DNA of 64,000 nt from Enterocola sp045654205 (GTDB taxonomy: Bacteria; Bacteroidota; Bacteroidia; Bacteroidales; Paludibacteraceae). Shown piece after piece: positions 52,670 to 61,757 of the stretch. The stretch lies in contig JAZOMZ010000028.1 in assembly GCA_045654205.1 (NCBI GenBank), positions 62,001 through 126,000 on the forward strand. Reading direction: 5' to 3'. Positions within the stretch are counted from its first letter, which is position 1. Each line of letters opens with the position of its first letter. The notes beneath the pieces are model-generated. The model was not told where the DNA came from. It searched no databases and was given only the letters and a program-made list of their open reading frames with translations. A program made the translations under genes and the position numbers.

Positions 52670-52699
52670 TTTGTTTTTCAAGAAAAGTGTGTATCTTTG
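52670..52699 (+). promoter_or_regulatory. Promoter (TTTG-N18-TATCTTTG) of the esterase gene
   Basis: -33 TTTG at 52670-52673 and -7 TATCTTTG at 52692-52699, spacer 18. The ATG is 54 bases downstream. Confidence 0.65.
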
Positions 52700-52753
52700 C
52701 ATCGTGAAACTAATTAGTTCGTGTATCAATTGTCAAACTAACAATCTAAAACT

Positions 52754-53899
52754 ATGAAAAAATTTAAAGTATTAACTATTTTGCTGTTTGCATTGATTGT
52801 ATCATCTACATCTTTGGCACAACAAGTTGCAAATGTTGGAACTAAAACATTTAAATCTAGATATTTCTCTTTTGATAGAGAAGTATTAATATACACTCCA
52901 GAAAATTATAATGAAGCAACTCAAAGTGAGTATGATGTTATTTATGTATTTGATGCACAAGCACGTTCTTTTTTTGATTTGGTGCATGCTTTGTTGCATT
53001 ACAATGTGCAAGATCAAAATGATCAAAATTTTATAGTGGTTGGGGTAGTTTCACCCTTTATGCCAGAAATAGAGTATCATAGGAATAATGATTTTCTGCC
53101 TATCCCAGAGTACATAACTCTGTCAACACCCTATTACGGCAAATCTAATGAGTTTAAGAAATTTATCAAAGAAGAATTAATGCCATATATTAATACACAT
53201 TATCAAACTTCTGGACATACATTGGCAATAGGCCATTCTTTAGGAGCTTCATTTGCTTTGGACGTTTTGGTTACTGATGAACTTTTTGATGACTATATAG
53301 CAATATCTCCAAATTTTGCTTGGGATAAAGAAAGATTTGCTAGAGGTTTTATGCAATATGATTTTAATAATAAAAAACCACGTTATATATACTTATCTAT
53401 GGCAAACGAATCAGAAATGACTGGATGGCCAACAGAATGGCGTCCTGCTTGGGAAAAGGTGAAGAAGTTTGTGGAAACCTCTCAATTTCCTCAATACATT
53501 CAGATAAAAATTTCTGAATTTCCTGCATTAGAACATAATAAAACAATATTACCAGCCTTGTTAGAGGCATTATCAGATTATGTAAAATATCGTCAGAGCC
53601 CTATTATTTCAGATTCAACCTTATATCCTGTTCACATAGAATTATCTGGTGTTTCTCTTCGTGGCGACGTGTATATAACAGGAAATCAGTCGTCTCTATG
53701 TAATTGGAATCCACAAGGAGTAAAGATGAAACAATTAAATGACTCAACCTATAGTATTGATTTACAATTACAATTACCTGTAGATTTTAAATTTACACAA
53801 GGAAGCTGGGAAAATCAAATTTGGATAGAAAATGGTAATGCTGGAAATCAACGCATATCACTGCCTAGCAAAACCACGAAATATTATAAAACGTTTTAA
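52754..53899 (+). CDS. Secreted esterase-D-like hydrolase with carbohydrate-binding-like C-terminus
   Basis: 381 residues: signal peptide (VLTILLFALIVSSTSLAQ), an alpha/beta hydrolase of the PF00756 type (YDVIYVFDAQARSFFD, IGHSLGASFALDV nucleophile Ser, ALEHNKTILPAL His region). Residues ~290-381 form a beta-sandwich (VHIELSGVSLRGDVYITGN, SLCNWNPQGVKM, STYSIDLQL, DFKFTQGSWENQIW) like a starch-binding CBM20/CBM48 module. It probably cleaves an ester on a surface or dietary substrate. The first 45 coding bases are repeated at 53955. Confidence 0.85.
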   Translation: MKKFKVLTILLFALIVSSTSLAQQVANVGTKTFKSRYFSFDREVLIYTPENYNEATQSEYDVIYVFDAQARSFFDLVHALLHYNVQDQNDQNFIVVGVVSPFMPEIEYHRNNDFLPIPEYITLSTPYYGKSNEFKKFIKEELMPYINTHYQTSGHTLAIGHSLGASFALDVLVTDELFDDYIAISPNFAWDKERFARGFMQYDFNNKKPRYIYLSMANESEMTGWPTEWRPAWEKVKKFVETSQFPQYIQIKISEFPALEHNKTILPALLEALSDYVKYRQSPIISDSTLYPVHIELSGVSLRGDVYITGNQSSLCNWNPQGVKMKQLNDSTYSIDLQLQLPVDFKFTQGSWENQIWIENGNAGNQRISLPSKTTKYYKTF

Positions 53900-53929
53900 C
53901 TCATATAGTATCAACTTTTTTCAGTTCAA

Positions 53930-53999
53930 GTCAAACTAACACAAATTTTAAACTATGAAAAAATTTAAAGTATTAACTATTTTGCTGTTTGCATTGATT
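53930..53999 (+). repeat. Duplicated gene start shared with the esterase (52732-52798)
   Basis: GTCAAACTAACA occurs at 52732 and 53930, and the 45 bases from ATG to TTGATT are identical at 52754 and 53955. Identity ends abruptly after codon 15. The two genes otherwise share nothing, so this is a copied 5' end (recombination or copying), not gene duplication. Confidence 0.88.
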
Positions 54000-54626
54000 A
54001 TAGTAAATGCAATTATTGACAAATCAGCCATTCTTTTACCTCCTAACGCAAACTTCATTGAATACTTTGCAAAAAGAGTTCCTGTGTATTGCAGAATAGA
54101 ACCTAAGGATGACATTAATGAATTACCTTTAATTAATGTTGGTGATGTACAAATAGAAAATCTATCTTCACAAGCAGACCTTTCTGTGATTACTGAATAT
54201 TCTGGAGTTTCTATGCTTTGGCTTAAAAAGACTGCACAAAATCGCCATGAAGCGAACGAAATGTTTCTTGCAACAATTTTATTGGCAGTGGTGTCGGTTA
54301 TTATAGTTGCTATTATCAATATATATGTTCTAGTTCTTGCATGTAAGGTGCTATGGGGCTTTGCAAAAGAAAAAATCTTTACATTTCAACAATCTAAAAG
54401 GATTGGTCGCATTGTATTTTTACTAATTCTTTCAGATGTTATTGCAAATATTTTCACATTGAGCACGCACTATTATGCTGCATCAAAACTAACATTTGCA
54501 AACTGGGAATTTGTTATGCCAAATCTTTATATATCTGGTATTATTACTGCCATAATTCTTTGGTTGTTCAACGAAATGCTTAAACATACAATTTTACTAA
54601 AAGAAGAACAATCTTTAACTATTTAA
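53955..54626 (+). CDS. DUF2975 membrane protein with borrowed N-terminus
   Basis: 223 residues, four hydrophobic segments (first ~8-25, then ~112-135, ~150-170, ~195-210), with the DUF2975 layout (LLAVVSVIIVAIINIYVLVLACKV in parts, and IKTF-like FAKEKIFTFQQSKRIGRI). The first 15 residues come from a copy of the esterase signal peptide. It is followed three bases later by a small Xre-type regulator, the usual DUF2975 partner (YoaS/YozG type). The function of the family is unknown. Confidence 0.82.
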   Translation: MKKFKVLTILLFALIIVNAIIDKSAILLPPNANFIEYFAKRVPVYCRIEPKDDINELPLINVGDVQIENLSSQADLSVITEYSGVSMLWLKKTAQNRHEANEMFLATILLAVVSVIIVAIINIYVLVLACKVLWGFAKEKIFTFQQSKRIGRIVFLLILSDVIANIFTLSTHYYAASKLTFANWEFVMPNLYISGIITAIILWLFNEMLKHTILLKEEQSLTI

Positions 54627-54629
54627 TTT

Positions 54630-54836
54630 ATGCCAATAGTTGTAAATTTAGATGTAATGATGGCCAAGCGAAAGATTTCTCTTGGAGAATTGGCAGACAA
54701 AGTGGGTATTACCCAAGCCAATTTGTCTATCCTAAAAACAGGCAAAGCCAAGGCCATACGTTTTGGTACGCTTGAGGCTATTTGCGAGGCACTTGATTGC
54801 CAACCATCAGATATTTTAGAATACGTAAAAGAGTAA
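54630..54836 (+). CDS. Xre/YozG-family small transcriptional regulator
   Basis: 68 residues of a single helix-turn-helix (SLGELADKVGITQANLSILK, then FGTLEAICEALDCQPSDILEY). Such minimal regulators accompany DUF2975 genes and probably control the pair. It starts three bases after the DUF2975 gene, and the lipoprotein gene follows 12 bases later, so all may be one transcript. Confidence 0.9.
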   Translation: MPIVVNLDVMMAKRKISLGELADKVGITQANLSILKTGKAKAIRFGTLEAICEALDCQPSDILEYVKE

Positions 54837-54848
54837 AACATAATTATT

Positions 54849-55556
54849 ATGAAAAAATATTTATTATTATCAGCCGTTGCAATTGCAACATTAATGAGTT
54901 CTTGTCGTGATTTCTCATACGAGGAAGAAACAAATCGTGTATATATCGAAGGTCTAACTGTAGAAACTGTTGCTCACGAATATTTTGAAGAATCCAGATG
55001 GAATACTCCTAACATCTTATCACATGAGGTTAAAACAGATGTAACAAATTATGCAGATATACTAGAGCTTGACTCTACACTAGTTAAATACGAAGATGTG
55101 CTTGCCAATGTGCAAAAATTTAATACCAAAGGTGACCTTGTTATTATGATGCATCGTATTCCAAAATTTGTAGTTGTAAATGCAGATGGAAAAGCATCTT
55201 GCTATAAAGATTTTAGAAATTTGGGGAATGAAATCGTTTCTTTAGACCTAACAAACTGTATTTGCGCCACTTGTGTAGGATATGTCACAGATAGTTACGT
55301 AGCACTACTTACTCCAGACCAACGTATTTATAACTGGAATACAGACCACCTAAATCGTTGTTTAGATTTCTACTCACTTGCAGATGGCACATACATAGGC
55401 AGTATGAAACTACCAAAAGAGGTATGTGACATGTGGTTACAAGATGTTCATTTTGAAAATGGTCTATTAGAAGTGTATTACACCGATGCATTATTCAGCG
55501 AAAAGTACACGTACAAATTTAGCAAAGATATTGAGTCACTCCTAAACCAAGAGTAA
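54849..55556 (+). CDS. Lipoprotein of unknown function
   Basis: 235 residues; lipobox TLMSSC at ~16-21 gives an N-acylated Cys, exported. The body holds short beta segments (LVIMMHRIPKFVVVNADGKA, YVALLTPDQRIYNWN) that recall beta-propeller blades, and a Cys pair (NCICATC). I do not recognise a family. It shares the transcript with the regulator upstream; terminator downstream at 55628. Confidence 0.7.
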   Translation: MKKYLLLSAVAIATLMSSCRDFSYEEETNRVYIEGLTVETVAHEYFEESRWNTPNILSHEVKTDVTNYADILELDSTLVKYEDVLANVQKFNTKGDLVIMMHRIPKFVVVNADGKASCYKDFRNLGNEIVSLDLTNCICATCVGYVTDSYVALLTPDQRIYNWNTDHLNRCLDFYSLADGTYIGSMKLPKEVCDMWLQDVHFENGLLEVYYTDALFSEKYTYKFSKDIESLLNQE

Positions 55557-55627
55557 TACAAGCTAATAGATTCGCTTTAAGGACATAAATAGGATTAAAA
55601 ATTTTTCTTCCGTAAGAAAGATTCTTC

Positions 55628-55659
55628 AAAAAGTTTCCTAAAAACTAGGGAACTTTTTT
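55628..55659 (+). terminator. Terminator after the lipoprotein gene
   Basis: AAAAAGTT-T-CCT / AGG-G-AACTTTTT stem (one G-T pair) with an AAAAACT loop and T-run. Confidence 0.8.
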
Positions 55660-55710
55660 GTTTGTTAATAACTATTATTTTTCTAGCTCTACTTTACATA
55701 ATATCGAAAA

Positions 55711-55783
55711 ATTTGGTGGAAAACGGCAAAACGACTAAAAAAAATTGGTGGAAAACGGCAAAATGGCAAAAAAAATTTGGTGG
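55711..55783 (+). repeat. 32-bp direct repeats in front of the ATPase gene
   Basis: TTTGGTGGAAAACGGCAAAA-type units have their TTGGTGG core at 55713, 55745 and 55777, i.e. exactly 32 bases apart (about three helical turns). The last, truncated unit holds the -33 TTTG of the promoter. Positions 55557-55627 hold nothing else recognisable. Confidence 0.85.
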
Positions 55784-55807
55784 GAGATTTTTTAATCTAT
55801 ATTTTTG
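55776..55807 (+). promoter_or_regulatory. Promoter (TTTG-N20-TATTTTTG) of the ATPase gene
   Basis: -33 TTTG at 55776-55779, -7 TATTTTTG at 55800-55807, spacer 20; ATG at 55825. The -33 box is part of the repeat. Confidence 0.7.
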
Positions 55808-55824
55808 TATCAAAATTTAATGGT

Positions 55825-57171
55825 ATGGAAGAGATAAAAATTAACTTCAAGAGAAAGATTTATGACACTATGCTTAAATGGAAACAAGAGCGTAATGGTG
55901 ATACTGCGTTGCTTATACAAGGAGCTCGTCGTATTGGTAAATCAACCATAGCAGAAGAATTTGCAAAAAATGAATATAAGTCTTATATCCTTATAGATTT
56001 CTCAAAGGTATCTAAGGAGGTAAGAGATTTGTTTAATGATATCTCAGATCTTAATTATCTATTCCTTAGATTGCAATTTATTTTTCAAACTCAACTACAC
56101 GAGAGAGAGTCTGTTATTATTTTTGACGAAGTACAACTTCAGCCATTAGCACGACAAGCAATTAAGCATCTTGTAAAAGATCATAGATACGACTATATAG
56201 AGACAGGTTCTTTAATATCTGTAAAATCTAAAAGTAAGAATATAATTATTCCAAGTGAAGAAACAAAAGTGGATATGTATCCCATGGATTATGAAGAATT
56301 TAGGTGGGCATTAGGTGATACTACAACAATTCCTTTGTTGCGTTCTGCTTTTGAAAATAAAACTCCGCTAGGAGATGCTGTTCATCGTAAACTTATGAAG
56401 GATTTTCGTCTTTATATGCTTGTAGGAGGTATGCCTCAGGCTGTAGTTGCATATATAAAGACTAATAATTTTACTGCAGTAGATTTGGCTAAACGTGATA
56501 TTATTTCTTTATACGAAGAAGATTTCGGAAAGATAGATGAATCGGGTAGAGCAAAAGCAATGTATGATGCCATTCCTGCGCAGTTATGTAAAAATGCTAT
56601 GAGATATCAAGTAGCAAGTGCAATACCAGACGAGAAAGCCGATAGGGTGAATAATATCCTTAAGGATATGGATGACTCTAAAACTGTGAATATAGCATAT
56701 CATTGCGATGACCCAAATGTGGGATTGGCTTTGACAAAGAATCAAGAATGTTTCAAGATGTATGCATCAGATACTGGTCTTTTTGTTACTCTAGCTTTTA
56801 TGGATAATGAAATTACGGAAAATGTAATTTATGAAAAACTTCTTAATGATAAATTAAGCACAAATTTGGGTTATGTATATGAGAATGTAATAGCTCAAAT
56901 GCTAAGAGCAACAGGTAAGAATTTGTTTTATCATACTATTCCGTATGCAGAAGGAAAGAAATATTATGAAATAGATTTCTTGATTACTGATAAACATAAA
57001 ATATCACCTATTGAAGTGAAATCTTCAGGTTATAAAACTCATAAATCATTAGATGAATTTTGTACTAAATTCTCTGAACGTGTAATGAACAAATATTTAA
57101 TATATACCAAGGACTATAAACGTGAAAATGGAGTGGATTATATTCCTGTTTATATGACAATGTTTTTATAG
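55825..57171 (+). CDS. AAA_14/DUF4143 ATP-binding protein
   Basis: 448 residues from ATG at 55825 (a TTG at 55777 lies in the promoter). The N-terminal AAA domain has Walker A GARRIGKSTIAEEFA and Walker B VIIFDEVQ. The central part has FRLYMLVGGMPQAVVAYI, then a C-terminal DUF4143 nuclease-like domain (KKYYEIDFLI, ISPIEVKSSGYKTHKS: E...D...ExK-like). Many copies of this family occur in Bacteroidetes genomes; the role is unknown, possibly related to DNA uptake or defence. It stands alone. Confidence 0.88.
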   Translation: MEEIKINFKRKIYDTMLKWKQERNGDTALLIQGARRIGKSTIAEEFAKNEYKSYILIDFSKVSKEVRDLFNDISDLNYLFLRLQFIFQTQLHERESVIIFDEVQLQPLARQAIKHLVKDHRYDYIETGSLISVKSKSKNIIIPSEETKVDMYPMDYEEFRWALGDTTTIPLLRSAFENKTPLGDAVHRKLMKDFRLYMLVGGMPQAVVAYIKTNNFTAVDLAKRDIISLYEEDFGKIDESGRAKAMYDAIPAQLCKNAMRYQVASAIPDEKADRVNNILKDMDDSKTVNIAYHCDDPNVGLALTKNQECFKMYASDTGLFVTLAFMDNEITENVIYEKLLNDKLSTNLGYVYENVIAQMLRATGKNLFYHTIPYAEGKKYYEIDFLITDKHKISPIEVKSSGYKTHKSLDEFCTKFSERVMNKYLIYTKDYKRENGVDYIPVYMTMFL

Positions 57172-57206
57172 TATAAAATACTATCCTAATTAATTTTTAA
57201 TTCTAA

Positions 57207-59600
57207 ATGAAAGTAATATTAGCAGAAAAACCTTCGGTAGCAAAAGATATAGCCAGAGTATTGGGCGTGAAGACAAAGAAAGACGGCTATATGGAGGGCA
57301 ATGGGTATCAGGTAACTTGGGCATTCGGACACTTAATATCACTAGCAGATCCGGGTGTGTATGGCTATGAAAAATGGCTAAAAGAAGACCTTCCTATGTT
57401 GCCTTCATTTTTCATATACAAACCTACAGAAGACGAAGGTGCGAAAAAGCAGCTAGACACCATAGAAAGACTTTTCAATGAAGCAGATAGCCTAATCTGT
57501 GCCACTGATGCCGGCCGCGAAGGTGAGGCAATATTCCGTTATATTTACAACGATAGTAAATGCAACAAACCATTCGAACGCCTTTGGATTTCGTCAATGA
57601 CCGACGAAGCCATACTAGAAGGCTTTGCAAATCTAAAGCCAGGCACAGAATATGACAATCTATATTTTTCAGCACGTAGCCGCAATGAAGCCGACTGGCT
57701 AGTGGGGATGAATGCCACACGTGCTCTAACATTGGCTTCTCGTAGCAAAAAAGCCCTTTCGCTTGGTCGCGTGCAAACGCCAACGCTTGCACTTATCTGT
57801 AAGCGTTGGAAAGAACATACCGACTTCAATCCAGAGCCTTTCTACACCGTTGAAACACAACTTTTTGCAGAAAACCAAAGCTTTGTGGCACGTTATCCAG
57901 AGCGTTTTATGCAAAAGGAAAAGGCAGAAGCACTTGCTGCACTTATCACTCCTACAGTAACTGTGGTTGACAAACAAATTAAGCAAAAGCAAGAAAAAGC
58001 ACCACTGCCTTTCGACCTTACTTCACTTCAGGCAGAAGCCAACAGACGTTTCAACCTAGGTGCTCAACAAACACTAGACATAGTGCAAGCCCTATACGAA
58101 CGCCACAAAATGCTTACATATCCACGTACAGGTAGCCGTTACTTAGGCGATGACATGCTTGCTGAGGTGCAAAAGAAACTAGGCGCTTTAAAGGAAAATA
58201 ACTTTGGCAACTCTTATATTTCTGCCATTGAAACCCTTGAAAAAGGCAAACTAAACAAGGCTTGTTTCGATAGCAAACAACTTACAGACCACCATGCTAT
58301 TATTCCTACCTTTCAGAATATGAAATCATATTCTACACTCACAAAGGAAGAAAAGAATATCTATGAAATGGTTTGTAAACAACTAGTTATGGCACTTCTT
58401 CCAGTTTGTAAAAAAGAAGTTCTTTCATATAAATTTCATTTTTCAGACGACAAAGAACTCCTTGAAGCATCTGGCACAAAGATAAAAGAAGCTGGTTGGC
58501 GTATGGTTTTAGACAAAGATGTGCCAGCAGCAGAAGATACCGAAGCAGAGGACGAGCAAACACTTCCAAATCTTAAACTGCAGGATATAGTAGATGTGCA
58601 GGAAAAACGCATCAAGGAAGGTATGACCAAAAAGCCTGCTCTAATGTCGGAAGCCACTCTGCTTAAAGCGATGGAAACTGCAGGTCGCCAATTAGATGAC
58701 CCAGAAGCCGTGCAAGCTATGAAAGACTGCGGACTTGGCACACCAGCCACACGTGCAAATATCATTGAAACTCTTTACAAACGCAACTATATTGTAAAAG
58801 AAAAGAATAGACTTGTTCCTACCGAGCTAGGTTATCAAGTTTACGAACTTACAAAAGAGCTTCCTATAGGCAACCCATCCCTTACAGGCGAATGGGAAAA
58901 GAAACTCAACCTAATGGCAAAAGGAGAGTATGAATCTGATATTTTCTACAACGAGATTCTTGCCTTTACAAAAGAAGAAACAGCACAAATCCTGTCTACA
59001 GGCGAACAAGTGCAAACACAAGTACTAGACGGAGTGCGTTGTCCTGTATGTGGAGAACGTTTAAAAGAACTTCCTAAGGGGTGGGGATGTGTAGGCTTTA
59101 AAACCACAGGTTGCAAATTTGTACTTTGGAAAGAAATGGCAGGGAAAACTCTTACTGAGAAACACCTACGCCAAATGATTGAAAAAGGTAAATCTGAGGT
59201 GATAAAAGGCTTTAAAAGCAAGAAAGGCACAGACTTCGATGCCCGCGTAAAATATAGCGCAGAAGAGGGTAGAGTAGTGTTCGATTTCACTCCAGAAGAA
59301 ATAGGCGAGTGCCCTATCTGTGGAAAAGACATTATAGAAGGCAAACGTGGATTTGGTTGCAGTGGCTATAAAGAAGGCTGTAAGTTTGTTCTTTGGAAAG
59401 AAAAGTCTGGCAAAACAATTACACTTTCGCAAGCGCAACGCTTACTTAAAGGTGAAACTATAGCCCTTAAAGGCTTCACGGCAGAAGATGGTACAAACTT
59501 CGACTCAAAAATCAAACTTGTGCCTACAGAAGACCCTGCAAATCCATACAAAGTGGACTTTGTAAAAACAGAAAAGAAGACCAAAAAGAAATCGGAATAA
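57207..59600 (+). CDS. topB: DNA topoisomerase III with two C-terminal zinc repeats
   Basis: Type IA topoisomerase of 797 residues. TOPRIM at the N-terminus (ILAEKPSVAKDIARVL, ATDAGREGEAIFRY), active-site Tyr305 in KMLTYPRTGSRYL. Two C-terminal repeats each have a CPxCG ... GCKFVLWKE zinc-like ribbon (59041-59130 and 59312-59400). The length fits the Bacteroidetes TopB proteins. Helps unlink replicated DNA. Confidence 0.94.
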   Translation: MKVILAEKPSVAKDIARVLGVKTKKDGYMEGNGYQVTWAFGHLISLADPGVYGYEKWLKEDLPMLPSFFIYKPTEDEGAKKQLDTIERLFNEADSLICATDAGREGEAIFRYIYNDSKCNKPFERLWISSMTDEAILEGFANLKPGTEYDNLYFSARSRNEADWLVGMNATRALTLASRSKKALSLGRVQTPTLALICKRWKEHTDFNPEPFYTVETQLFAENQSFVARYPERFMQKEKAEALAALITPTVTVVDKQIKQKQEKAPLPFDLTSLQAEANRRFNLGAQQTLDIVQALYERHKMLTYPRTGSRYLGDDMLAEVQKKLGALKENNFGNSYISAIETLEKGKLNKACFDSKQLTDHHAIIPTFQNMKSYSTLTKEEKNIYEMVCKQLVMALLPVCKKEVLSYKFHFSDDKELLEASGTKIKEAGWRMVLDKDVPAAEDTEAEDEQTLPNLKLQDIVDVQEKRIKEGMTKKPALMSEATLLKAMETAGRQLDDPEAVQAMKDCGLGTPATRANIIETLYKRNYIVKEKNRLVPTELGYQVYELTKELPIGNPSLTGEWEKKLNLMAKGEYESDIFYNEILAFTKEETAQILSTGEQVQTQVLDGVRCPVCGERLKELPKGWGCVGFKTTGCKFVLWKEMAGKTLTEKHLRQMIEKGKSEVIKGFKSKKGTDFDARVKYSAEEGRVVFDFTPEEIGECPICGKDIIEGKRGFGCSGYKEGCKFVLWKEKSGKTITLSQAQRLLKGETIALKGFTAEDGTNFDSKIKLVPTEDPANPYKVDFVKTEKKTKKKSE

Positions 59601-59602
59601 TA

Positions 59603-60418
59603 TTATAGAGTAATGTGGTGAGCTTCTATATTTTCTTGTAAAAAGGCAGACGCAGATTTCTTAAACTTATCTACAGACTCAGTAGTATAGAAAGTACACT
59701 CACCATTTTTGCTAAGGCGGATTTCCATTTCAGGGTGTCTTAGAAGATAATCTTTAAGCCTATCTGCAATGATAGGTCCTTGAGAAATAATTTGCATGTG
59801 CTCAGGTACATGCATTTTTATTTTGTCCACAAGTAGTGGATAATGTGTACATGCCAATATCAATGTGTCAATCATTGGGTCGGCACTTAGTAGAACACTG
59901 ATATACTTTTTCACGAAGTAATCAGCCCCTTCAGAAAGGTGTTCGCCGTTTTCAATAAGTGGTACCCACATAGGGCAAGCCTGTCCTGTAACAACGATCT
60001 CAGGGAAGATTTTGTTTATTTCAATAGGGTAGGAACCAGACTGAATAGTACCTTCTGTGCCCAGAAGTCCCACGTGAAGTGATTGGGTAAATTCTCCTAC
60101 TTTCTCGGCAGTAGGGCGGATAACGCCCAATACTCTTTTCTCAGGAGCAATAATTGGTAGGTCTTTTTGCTGAATAGTGCGTAGTGCTTTTGCCGATGCA
60201 GTGTTGCAAGCAAGTATAACTAAATCACAATCAAGTTCAAAAAGTTTTTTCACACATTCAAGTGTGTATTGATACACTACTTCAAATGAGCGTGTACCAT
60301 ATGGAGTACGAGCATTATCGCCCAAGTAAACATAATCGTACTCAGGCAATAATGCTCGGAATTTTTCTAATATTGTTAAACCTCCGTAGCCAGAATCAAA
60401 AACACCTATTCGAGCCAT
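59603..60418 (-). CDS. murI: Glutamate racemase
   Basis: 271 residues from ATG at 60418 (a TTG at 60430 is possible). Makes D-Glu for peptidoglycan. Catalytic Cys motifs ILACNTASAKAL and ILACTHYPLLV; N-terminal GVFDSGYGGLTIL. Starts 12 bases after the ompH stop, completing the order bamA-ompH-ompH-murI. Confidence 0.96.
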   Translation of the reverse strand: MARIGVFDSGYGGLTILEKFRALLPEYDYVYLGDNARTPYGTRSFEVVYQYTLECVKKLFELDCDLVILACNTASAKALRTIQQKDLPIIAPEKRVLGVIRPTAEKVGEFTQSLHVGLLGTEGTIQSGSYPIEINKIFPEIVVTGQACPMWVPLIENGEHLSEGADYFVKKYISVLLSADPMIDTLILACTHYPLLVDKIKMHVPEHMQIISQGPIIADRLKDYLLRHPEMEIRLSKNGECTFYTTESVDKFKKSASAFLQENIEAHHITL

Positions 60419-60430
60419 AGAGTCTAACAA

Positions 60431-60937
60431 TTATTGAATGTTAAGTGCTTTTTTGATTAATGGCAATACGTTGTCTGCGCTAGGAGAAACGTATGGTAAT
60501 ACATTAGTTGAGTTGTCTATAATATATGTGAAACCATTCTCGTCGCCTACTTTTTTGATAGCTTGTTGTAATTTATTAATAATAGGCATCATCAATTCTT
60601 GTTGTTTTTTCTTGATATTGTTTTCTGCATTTGCAGCAAACTCTTGGATTGATTGTTGTAGGCGTGCAAGTTCAGTTTCTTTATATTGTCTGATTGCAGG
60701 TTCTAGAGATTCTGCAGCGCTAACATACTCTTGATATTTCTTTTCAAACTCTTCTTGAAGTTTTTTGACTTCTGTTTGGAATGTTAGATTCATTTTTTCT
60801 AATTCATTCATTGCTGTGTTATATTCGGGCATAAGTGTAATCACTTCATTAGCATTGAATACACCAATTTTTAGGTTTCCTTGAGCCATTACGGTGAATG
60901 GAAGGAACATAAGTAAAGCAATAATTATCTTTTTCAT
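60431..60937 (-). CDS. OmpH/Skp-family periplasmic chaperone (2)
   Basis: 168 residues: signal peptide (IIIALLMFLPFTVMAQ), then the LKIGVFNANEV strand, a long helical, charged coiled coil, and a C-terminal strand (ENGFTYIIDNSTNVLPYV) as in Skp. Holds unfolded outer-membrane proteins in the periplasm. It is in tandem with the next gene and bamA. Confidence 0.92.
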   Translation of the reverse strand: MKKIIIALLMFLPFTVMAQGNLKIGVFNANEVITLMPEYNTAMNELEKMNLTFQTEVKKLQEEFEKKYQEYVSAAESLEPAIRQYKETELARLQQSIQEFAANAENNIKKKQQELMMPIINKLQQAIKKVGDENGFTYIIDNSTNVLPYVSPSADNVLPLIKKALNIQ

Positions 60938-60961
60938 ATTGTAATAGTTTTATTTATTTAA

Positions 60962-61477
60962 TTATTTAGCGTAGCCAAGTTTTGTTAATACTTCATCACT
61001 AATATCAACAGCAGGATTTGCAAAAAGAATGCTTGGAGAAGAAGCTCTGTCGTCCACACGCATATATTTTTTTGCTTCAGCAATGTCTTTTATAGCATTG
61101 TAAATTTCTTCTTGGATTGGTTTCATCAAACTTTCACGTTTTTTGTAAAGTTCGCCGTCGTTGCCGAAGTATTTACGTTTAAGTTCTTTAACCTCAGTTT
61201 CTTTGTCAAGAATTTCTTGTGCTCTTTCTTTCTTTTGTTCGTCAGTTAGAAGAACCATTTCTGATTGATAGTTTTTATAAAGTGTTTGGATTTCTGTGTT
61301 TAGAGCAGAAATTTCTTTTTCCCATTTTTTAGAACTTTGTTCTATTTGTTGCATTGCAGATTCGTATGCAGGAATATTTTTCAAGATATATTCCATATCT
61401 ACTAATGCCCAGTTTTGTGCCATTGCACTAGTCAATGTGCCTAATGCTACGATTGTTAATAATAGAATCTTTTTCAT
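60962..61477 (-). CDS. OmpH/Skp-family periplasmic chaperone (1)
   Basis: 171 residues: signal peptide (ILLLTIVALGTLTSAMAQ), the ALVDMEYILKNIPAYESAM segment, a charged coiled coil, and the ASPSILFANPAVDISDEVL end. Sister of the copy at 60431, 24 bases apart. The two are diverged enough to be distinct chaperones. Confidence 0.92.
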   Translation of the reverse strand: MKKILLLTIVALGTLTSAMAQNWALVDMEYILKNIPAYESAMQQIEQSSKKWEKEISALNTEIQTLYKNYQSEMVLLTDEQKKERAQEILDKETEVKELKRKYFGNDGELYKKRESLMKPIQEEIYNAIKDIAEAKKYMRVDDRASSPSILFANPAVDISDEVLTKLGYAK

Positions 61478-61757
61478 ATATTTTCGTTTTTAAGTTGTTT
61501 ACTCAGTTGTTTAGACGATGTTTATGTGTATTGGTTTAAAATTTAGAATTACTCGAAGCTAAAGCTTCTCGTGATTTTAGGCTGCGCTTGGCATAACTTT
61601 TTTACTCGCTACGTCAAAAAAAACTATCGTTTTTTTAAAAATTAACTCTTATAATTCCTAAATCTAAGTAAACTTATCTTTATGAATTCTAATAGTTAAT
61701 TTAAACCTCTACGAGGTTTTGACTACGCTTCGTTTACTAGTTCTGCTCTCGCTTGCA
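61478..61757. other. Intergenic region between bamA and ompH with two palindromes
   Basis: 280 bases without a gene. It contains the perfect inverted repeat GAAGCT-AA-AGCTTC at 61555-61568 and AAACCTC-TAC-GAGGTTT at 61703-61719. There are also A- and T-runs around 61616-61640. I see no clear promoter; the hairpins may stabilise mRNA ends or attenuate transcription between bamA and ompH. Confidence 0.6.

Noticed and set aside
58436..59344. Minus-strand open frames inside topB
   Set aside because: Opposite a gene with clear catalytic motifs; Ser/Pro-rich translations without start signals.
57207..59600. topB as part of an integrative conjugative element
   Set aside because: No tra, mob or integrase genes are adjacent, and bamA-murI housekeeping genes follow directly.
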